Shown here piece by piece: positions 53,731 to 60,000 of a stretch of DNA of 60,000 nucleotides. Both the position numbers and the translations under genes were made by a program. Source of the DNA: Mesostigma viride (lineage: Eukaryota; Streptophyta; Mesostigmatophyceae; Mesostigmatales; Mesostigmataceae). The stretch lies in the NCBI GenBank assembly GCA_009746045.1, contig RPFO01000026.1, positions 3,104,676-3,164,675 of the forward strand. Direction: 5' to 3'. A model generated the notes under the pieces. The model was not told the origin of the DNA. It saw only the letters and a list, made by a program, of their open reading frames with translations, and did not search any database. The first letter of the stretch is position 1. Every line of letters starts with the position of its first letter.

Positions 53731-56700
53731 TTATGTATGAAATGCTATGTCAGAGTCGGAGTCGGATGACAACATGATATCTGGGTCATCCTTATTCCGT
53801 TCGTCACGCAGGACTTTGTCAAGGAGTTGCTCATCTGTTAATTCGTCATCATCACGAAGGGGCTTTCGCACCTCTTCGATGATGGCATCTATGTCAAAAT
53901 AGCCAGACCCTGGTGGCTCTTCCGTGCGTGCTGCACGTTCTTGGCGTTGAGCCGCGCGTGCATCAGGAAAAGCTGCATCTACCTCATCTGAATCAAAGTA
54001 CCGCTCACGCGGATTGAAAAGGGCCCTTTCGAGCCCACGTGCTATAGCTGACAACGAATGTTCACCAAGTCTAGGTTCAACCATGATCTCGAATGCAGCT
54101 TGTACACGAGGATAATCAAGACCCCTACCCATGAGAAACCTAGCATCTAGAGAGTATCGCCCCGTCTTGAACATGTGGGCCATTGTTTTAATCAGGTTTG
54201 GACGCAAGCTAATACTATTGTGGTGCTTAAACCAGTACACAGCAGCACGTTCGAGTAAATTGTAGGCGGTCAAGCAGCACCGTCCCTTGAGAGTGGGGGA
54301 CCCATGAAGTAAATATTCTATCCGGCCTTCTTCTTTCTCGTCCTCATCAATGCCGTGGCAATACAAGATCTGAAACCCTTCTTGCTCTTCCGACTTCAGC
54401 AAATAGCCTATCATCCCAGAATAATTCAACTTGTGGCTAGGCTTAACTTGGCGTGCCACGAGGCTTGGCTTGGTTTTGTCATGTTTCCCTTTTTCATCTA
54501 TCGGTTCTCCCCACCCAAGTTCCTTCTTGAGCTTCAGTTTCACAGCATGGGCTGATGTAGCCTCAACATCGATTAGCATGTGGACGTGCTTGTGCATTTC
54601 TAGTATTCCTTCTTCCACAATTGACATGCCCTTGCCGCCATTGGCTACATGGAAGGCTTCAATCTTGCCAAGCTCATCGTCATTAAGATCACGAGCCCCC
54701 CCTGAAATGGAGATGTGGAGTGTCATATTCTTTAGCGGCGTGCGCCCACGTGCGTGCTTGGGTTGACGCAATGGAATGAACTCGTCAGTTTCTTGAGCTT
54801 CTTCGTGCTGAGTTGCGGTGTTGTGTTCCTCATTGAGTGCAGCGTCCTCACGCTCTTGTAGATGTCGTCTTGCTTCTCTGTCACATACATTGCACATGCC
54901 AAGGAAAAATATATCGCACATTTTTAGCAAGAAGGGTGGTTAGTATTGAATAAAAGACTTAAAAAATATTGGCGTATAATTTGGCAAGGAATTCCAATAA
55001 AAAAAATTACACAAGGAAGAGTGGCACCTTACCGCCCACGCTTTATCTTGCACGTCACGTGATTGCTGAGACCACGTTGGCTCTTGGCCACGAAGGGCGG
55101 CTCGCAACAGTTGCACCTCAAATTCTCATTCTTACTTGCCCCAGCTTCACCATCGCTGTCCTCGTCATCATCCGAAACACCGGCTTCATCATCTATGAAT
55201 TTTACTTTTTTTGCCCGGCGTGGAGGGGGATCCTCTTCGTCAACCTCATCCCCTTCCTCCTCCTCTTCCACTTCCTCTTCCCCTTCATCCTCCTCTCCTG
55301 GTTCGTCTTCCGATTCCTCTTCATCTTCCCCACCGATGTTGACCCTGTCGATATTATCTTCTTGCTCATCCTCGGAGGCATCGTCTAAAATAGCATGCCG
55401 CCGGCGCTGCCGTCGCCTTGCTGCAGCGTTTAAGTCAGGCACTACGTTGTCCTCCAGTCTCTCCGGGTCCGGGTGTGGTGGATCCAGTGAGTCCCGTTGC
55501 TGGGGATGAACAAGTAGGTCCGGCGTGGCTGTCGGTTGCTGGGCTGGCGTGGTCGTCATGGACAGGGTCGTCATCTGGAGACGGCTCAAATGCAGGCGTT
55601 TTCTCATTGCATTCGTCAAAATTGAGGGCTCGTTTGGTCCCCTTGCCAGGCCAGGACGACTTGCCAACGTTTTTTTCTTGGCCATGTTGTTTTGTAGACG
55701 TTTGTGTTGATGATGATGGGGTTACAGATGACCCACCCCCAGCAAGCTTGCCAGCTGCAGACAAAACGGAATTCAATAATTCATCCTCCTCCGCCTGGGA
55801 CCCCGTCAGATCCACGGTATCCACCAAAGCCCCTTTATTGATTGCGTTGGAGAGCAAGGGCCCTATTGTCTCAAGTGTTGACAGCACCTCATTTGTTGCA
55901 TGTTTGACCACCCCATCCCAAAGTTGTTCCTTTTTGCCCAAGGCGACTTTCAGCCGCTCTAACGTCTTTAGTTGCGGCTCCACCGTTGTCTCGTACGCCT
56001 TTCGCACTTTCTCCTCGCAGAGCTTTTCTTCTCTTTCGCTAAGTTCATGATACCTTGCCTTAGCAGCATTGACATTCTTGGTTTGTATCTGTACGCCTTC
56101 GTTGGCACGGTCGAGGTTAATCGCCCTGTCTCTGATGGCGTTTGTTAAATCAACTCGCTGCTTGTTTACTTTTCCAACGAGGTCCTTGAAGAGGTCTTGT
56201 TGCACCAGGTTATTCATCGCCGCCATGGCCCCGGCGTCTTCTTTTCTTTTTGTTTCCCTTCATTCACACACCTATTTTCGCGTGTATCCTGTCAATCACA
56301 TGAATCGTGACGCGTGGCCGCTCCTTCTGCCTTTGGTATTCGTGCCCCGTGAGTAGCCAGCCAATCACACACGACGTAAGTTTCGTAACCGCAATCAGTA
56401 TTCAGTTAGCCGACAGATGGATCCGTTTGTTGGTGCTGGTAGGTGATCACTGTTCCGGCCGTCGGCTGCTTCCAGATACCTGGTGCCCATGTGAACCACC
56501 GTTATATCCCTGCGACGCGTTACGTTCCAACGTGTCGGCCATTTCCATGAAATGATATCTCCGTAACCGCTATTCTATAGATTCCAAGGTGTCAAATCCT
56601 CCACCTGGACCTTACTGGGCCTGACGCCCGGAAGTGCCGAAGTAAACGCCATCTACGCTCCAACTACGGTCCAATAGATATTCGGTTTGAAACTGACCAC

Positions 56701-56916
56701 GGGGTTTTCGTGGAATGCGCAATCCTTCGATTTTCGGCAGCGATTCCGAGTAGCCGTAACTAAAGCATGCCCCTAATTGGTACGTACCCCCCCGTTGTAA
56801 CACCGTCCCCCCCCCCCCTAATAGAGTCATGCCTCTTATTTCATTTGAAGGTACCTCAGCCCCCGCCCTCTGAGAATTTGAGAATTGAGAACTCTGGAGC
56901 CAACTTTACCCCGACT
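53590..56916. repeat. 12-bp direct repeat flanking the HUH gene
   Basis: TTTACCCCGACT at 53590-53601 and 56905-56916, direct orientation, each near runs of GAATT/CTCAAA-type sequence. Replitrons are reported to have short direct repeats at or near their ends, so this could mark element limits of about 3.3 kb (inference). Confidence 0.4.
53731..56226 (-). CDS. HUH Rep-like protein with zinc finger (Replitron-like transposase)
   Basis: Exon 1 region 56226-55033: a helical, coiled-coil-like N-terminus (AKARYHELSEREEKLCEEKVRKAYE), a Ser/Pro linker, a change of frame somewhere in 55685-55435 (frameshift or small intron), an acidic block (about 55200-55350), a basic RRAKKVKF, and a finger CNCCEPPFVAKSQRGLSNHVTC. 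A donor CG/GTAAGG at 55032, branch-like TACTAAC near 54945 and acceptor CAG at 54878 give a 155-bp intron keeping the frame. Exon 2 (54877-53731): motif 1 MTLHISISGG, motif 2 HKHVHMLID (HUH, near 54588) and motif 3 MIGYLLKSE (Tyr-x-x-Lys, near 54405), the order and spacing of one-tyrosine Rep nucleases that nick single-stranded DNA. No helicase follows, so it is not a Helitron RepHel. C-terminus acidic (SSDSDSDIAFHT). Confidence 0.7.
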
Positions 56917-57603
56917 GGCTTGGAAACTTGAGCTCGTCATGTTTACATTGTTATTGTGTTACAATACGTGCCTCTTTTCAGAATATGTTTCATATGTAAT
57001 GCGAGGCTTCAGCATCATGGTTTAGCACCGTGGTGGCAGCCAAGCCTCTAATGACAATCTTGGACCTCACCTTGGCCTACGCAAATATTTGCTTCTTGTT
57101 TCACTCTTTGGACTGAGCTAGCTTTACACCTGCTATTTGGCCTGCACCATCGTCCCTGGCTGCCAGTTACATTTTGTGCCCCCCCCCCCCGGCAGGCTGC
57201 AGGGTCTAGGATAGCGAGGGTGTAACGTAGACATGTTGTGGGCACCCTCAGTGCATTTTCAGGACCAGCCATGACCTGGCCATGCCTTCTTTCTTAGCAC
57301 ATTGAACATGACTTGTCAGAGTGCTTTTTGGTCACTCGTGTAACGACCCCCCTACATTCATAAATCGTAAACAATTATATAATGAGCATATTTCATGGAA
57401 GTAAAGCATTTCAACTCTTGAGCATATCATAAAAGTTAATGGTTACATACCGTACCCATGGATGTGTTGACGTGTGTGAGTTATTACAAATGGTATCCAT
57501 CTTTAAAATGTCCTCATTTGAGGACATTTTCTTGCAGTGATTAGACATCAAGGTTCTAGATACTTTGCCCTTGCACTTGCCCTTGCCCACACTCAATCCT
57601 GCT
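56227..57603. other. No gene seen
   Basis: Upstream side of the HUH gene. It contains CCAAT (56358), C runs (56807, 57179) and an inverted AAAATGTCCTCATTTGAGGACATTTT hairpin at about 57506-57531. Confidence 0.5.
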
Positions 57604-57858
57604 CACACGCACACGCACACGCACACGCACACGCACACGCACACGCACACGCACACGCACACGCACACGCACACGCACACGCACACGCACACGCACACGC
57701 ACACGCACACGCACACGCACACGCACACGCACACGCACACGCACACGCACACGCACACGCACACGCACACGCACACGCACACGCACACGCACACGCACAC
57801 GCACACGCACACGCACACGCACACGCACACGCACACGCACACGCACACGCACACGCAC
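57604..57858 (+). repeat. (CACACG)n array
   Basis: About 42 nearly perfect units. Long His-Thr, His-Ala and Val-Arg frames are by-products. Confidence 0.95.
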
Positions 57859-58044
57859 AAGACCACGACCATGGAAGTAACTAATGTCTAACTAAATTAG
57901 TTGTTTCACAACTACAATAGAATAGTTGTCGATCTCACTTCATATGTCTTAATGGATCTATGATTCCATGTTGTTGCTTGATATGGCAAGTAACACAACA
58001 ATCGAACACTTTTGACACACCCACACACCTTGGCACAATTCAGG

Positions 58045-58278
58045 GTGGCCCTATGTGGTCGCTTGATGTGCCATAATAAGTTAGACTAGTTCACGGCAAA
58101 TCACGGCTCATCAATCACACAACCATGCCAAGACTTTATTGAAAACTTGAATACGATTCAGGTGGCCCTATGTGGTCGCTTGATGTGCCATAATAAGTTA
58201 GACTACTTCATGGCAAATCACGGCTCATCAATCACACAACCATGCAAAGACTTTATTGAAAACTTGAACACAATTCAG
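58045..58278 (+). repeat. 117-bp tandem duplication
   Basis: GTGGCCCTATGTGGTCGC... at 58045 and 58162, with the start of a third unit at 58279 that then runs into the end of the fragment below. The repeat boundary coincides with the stop of that ORF. Confidence 0.88.
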
Positions 58279-58561
58279 GTGGCCAGCTGTCGCAGCTGCT
58301 TCCAAGCATCGATGGTAGCGTGCTCTTTCTTAAACAGTTTTTGATAGTCGTTCCAGCTGCATTCCCGCAATTTCTCCTCTGGAACAACCTCGAGAAGGAA
58401 CCCGCCGGTGATACAATTCTACAGTCGGTTGCCTTGGGAGCGTTGCCCTCGGCGTCTTTCATTGTGACGATGACGAGGGCTTTAAAGTGCCTATAGTCAA
58501 CTAAGCCAGCATCCAGCATCCTCTGGGAGAATGCTGGATGCCCGGACGTGTCTTCTGCCAT
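58275..58561 (-). pseudogene. Unknown frameshifted gene fragment
   Basis: From ATG 58561: EDTSGHPAFSQRMLDAGLVDYRHF, VTMKDAEGNAPKATDC, then after a one-base frameshift near 58410 GFLLEVVPEEKLREC, and a helical end (WNDYQKLFKKEHATIDAWKQL), stop at 58274. Composition is that of a real protein, but no family is recognised. It lies inside the 52531-58960 inverted repeat pair and on the same strand as the HUH gene. Confidence 0.45.
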
Positions 58562-58782
58562 CCCCTCGCGAAGTCTGTCACTCAGCTATTCTGCGTCTTC
58601 AGTTCAGGGTTCTCAGCCGTCAATGGAAGCAGCTAGCAAACTGGAAGCCCACCATGTGTTAGGCGCTGCATGCTGAGCAGAATAATTTAATAAACCGCTA
58701 GCCATGTAACCAAGGCCTTTCCCCGCTTTCCCCTGCTTTTTCCTGCTAAAAAACAGGGGTGGCCCTTAACCCGACTTTGCCT

Positions 58783-58808
58783 CCCCCCCCCCCCCCCCCC
58801 CCCCCCCC
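58783..58808 (+). repeat. Poly-C run (26 bp)
   Basis: Pure C run next to CAGGGGTGGCCCTTAA, an inverse relative of the motif near 52565. Confidence 0.95.
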
Positions 58809-58960
58809 AAAACGTGCCAAAACGGTCCCAACAAGAATTTTACCATGCGAAGTCGATGTCGCTGATTCCAAATCCGTGCTCAGAATGACAATCTGCCCAG
58901 TCCTGCGAATGCCAGGAGTTTTGCAATTAAGGTGGCCCTTAGCCGGGTGGATTACCTTAC

Positions 58961-60000
58961 TTCTTGGTACGAGTTTCCTTCTAGGCTCGCCGTGAAATTG
59001 AGCAGCCTGGCACGCTGCATGCACCTTAGGTACTGGTTATGGTGGTCCTTCAAAGAGGCTTTGGACCGATGATATAGAGGCCCATTCCCCACGGAAATTG
59101 CGCCTGTGTGAGCCCATGGATTGATCTCTTAGCACGGGATGATGTGTCCGGCCTGGACCATGAGGGCAGCATGCAGCCGGGCCATAATCGGCTCAACGGT
59201 GATGTGCTTAGTGCTGGTCGTCGGCGCCGCGAGGAATGAGGAAAGGGGAGCTGCAAGGCATGGCGCCGTCCGAGGCACCTTCCAGGCTCCACTGGCACAT
59301 GCGAGGTTGGTCGCGGCTTCTTTTACGTCACCACCAACCAGGGGAGGGACTAGTGCTGACATGACGTCACCGCGACCTAGAAATGAGAAGTGCAAATGGT
59401 GCCTTTCGCTTTAAATTCCTTGGCTCTATATGACCCTCAGGGCATGGCATGGGCAAGAAGCGTTGCATGAGCGGTATATATGGGCTGCTAAAAATACCAA
59501 TAACTGCCCTGTCTGCATTCCGTTAATGGATAGCCTAATCGAATTATCTGCACTTGATATAGATGCACTTCCCTTTTATGATATTTTTTCGGCGTCTCGT
59601 TTGAATCCCTTGCTCATTGATGCGTGTATGCATGTTCCGCAGTGGCCTTCATCCCTTGATTGTTCGTGCATGCACTAGGGCATGTTTCCTAGCGGTCCCC
59701 TTGCATCCGCTGTCCAAGATGGATCCCGTGGTCAGGTTGTCATGGACACCAGTGATGTTGTGGACCTGACACCTTTGATATAACCTTCAGCCTACCTACT
59801 TCTCCGTGTGCATAGGGGTTGAGGGTTCCTTTATTCGTAACCACATGACGCAATCTACGTGTTTTGAATTCAATGTAAATCATCAGCAGCCTCATCGGGC
59901 CTTCTTCTCAAGTGTCGCCGGGACCATGTATGTTGAGGTAGCACCCTATTGGACTGGAGACAGCACCCTTTTGTGGAGTTGAGATGGCACCCTATTAGAA
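58961..60000. other. No supported gene
   Basis: Open frames of 80-90 codons exist on both strands (59129-59395 minus, 59430-59678 plus). The second (HGQEALHERYIWAAKNTNNCPVCIPLMDSL) looks protein-like but has no recognised family and no supporting context. Confidence 0.45.

Larger units (their letters stand above)
52531..58960. repeat. 29-bp perfect inverted repeat pair enclosing the HUH gene
   Basis: GTAAGGTAATCCACCCGGCTAAGGGCCAC at 52531-52559 is the exact inverse of 58932-58960. Further CTAAGGGCCACC words lie inside both ends (52565 and about 58753). No 5-8 bp TSD is visible; TA could serve as a 2-bp duplication if the ends are one base inside. It may be the TIRs of a 6.4-kb DNA transposon or two copies of a small repeat in opposite orientation. 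Confidence 0.6.

Noticed and set aside
53731-56226. Helitron RepHel or integrated CRESS virus
   Set aside because: No helicase domain, only one catalytic Tyr, no capsid gene; an intron and an N-terminal finger fit a eukaryotic transposon gene better.
57537-57891. His-Thr and Arg-Val repeat proteins
   Set aside because: Frames of a pure CACACG array.

Overview
The window is eukaryotic, transposon-dominated DNA. Long open frames are almost all mobile-element genes, one gene shows a GT-AG intron, and long hexanucleotide arrays are common. I cannot name the species. The mix (chromodomain Ty3/gypsy, copia-like elements, a Replitron-like HUH gene, GC-rich hexamer arrays) would fit a large repeat-rich green-lineage genome such as an alga or a non-seed plant, but this is a guess.

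Left part (1-15021): remnants of a gypsy element of family C (protease fragment 1-360, 3' region 13881-14353, 3' LTR 14354-15021). Element E1 (1069-11713, minus strand) lies within this block and has 5-bp target-site duplications (TSDs) GTGCT. E1 is a tandem LTR-internal-LTR-internal-LTR structure whose central LTR holds a solo LTR of a third family. E1 encodes an upstream ORF, then gag, integrase, protease, RT and RNase H in that order. Integrase before protease is not the usual copia order.

Middle part (15546-51366): a decayed zinc-finger gene with a deep insertion nest. A 966-bp miniature element with 77-bp palindromic terminal repeats (15900-16865) and a family B solo LTR (17315-51297) sit in the gene. 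Inside that solo LTR is a full gypsy element A (17330-50625, TSD CCGAC). Element A itself carries three insertions: copia-like E2 in the poly-Gln part of gag (19578-26370, TSD GCAAC), an 8.6-kb TIR transposon in the gag zinc knuckle (27855-36430, TSD GGT), and gypsy B in reverse orientation between protease and RT (37522-43715, TSD GCGCG). Subtracting each insertion with one TSD copy keeps the host frame. Without them element A is about 11.7 kb: LTR, tRNA-iMet-like PBS, repeat-rich leader, a small viroplasmin/RNase H1-N ORF, gag, PR-RT-RH-INT-chromodomain, and a third ORF of about 2.6 kb before the 3' LTR. The viroplasmin ORF and leader repeats recur in family B.

Right part (51367-60000): a minus-strand intron-containing gene (53731-56226) combining an N-terminal coiled coil, an acidic segment, a Cys/His finger and a one-tyrosine HUH Rep-like domain. 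It is flanked by a 12-bp direct repeat and, further out, by a 29-bp perfect inverted repeat pair (52531 and 58960). The rest is simple repeats, poly-C runs and degenerate fragments.

The best candidates for undescribed biology are: (1) LTR elements with GAG-INT-PR-RT-RH order and AG...CT LTR termini, seen at four independent insertions including the miniature element; (2) a stand-alone viroplasmin-type ORF upstream of gyspy gag; (3) the Replitron-like HUH gene; (4) the 8.6-kb TIR transposon with a 297-bp palindrome and no recognisable transposase.
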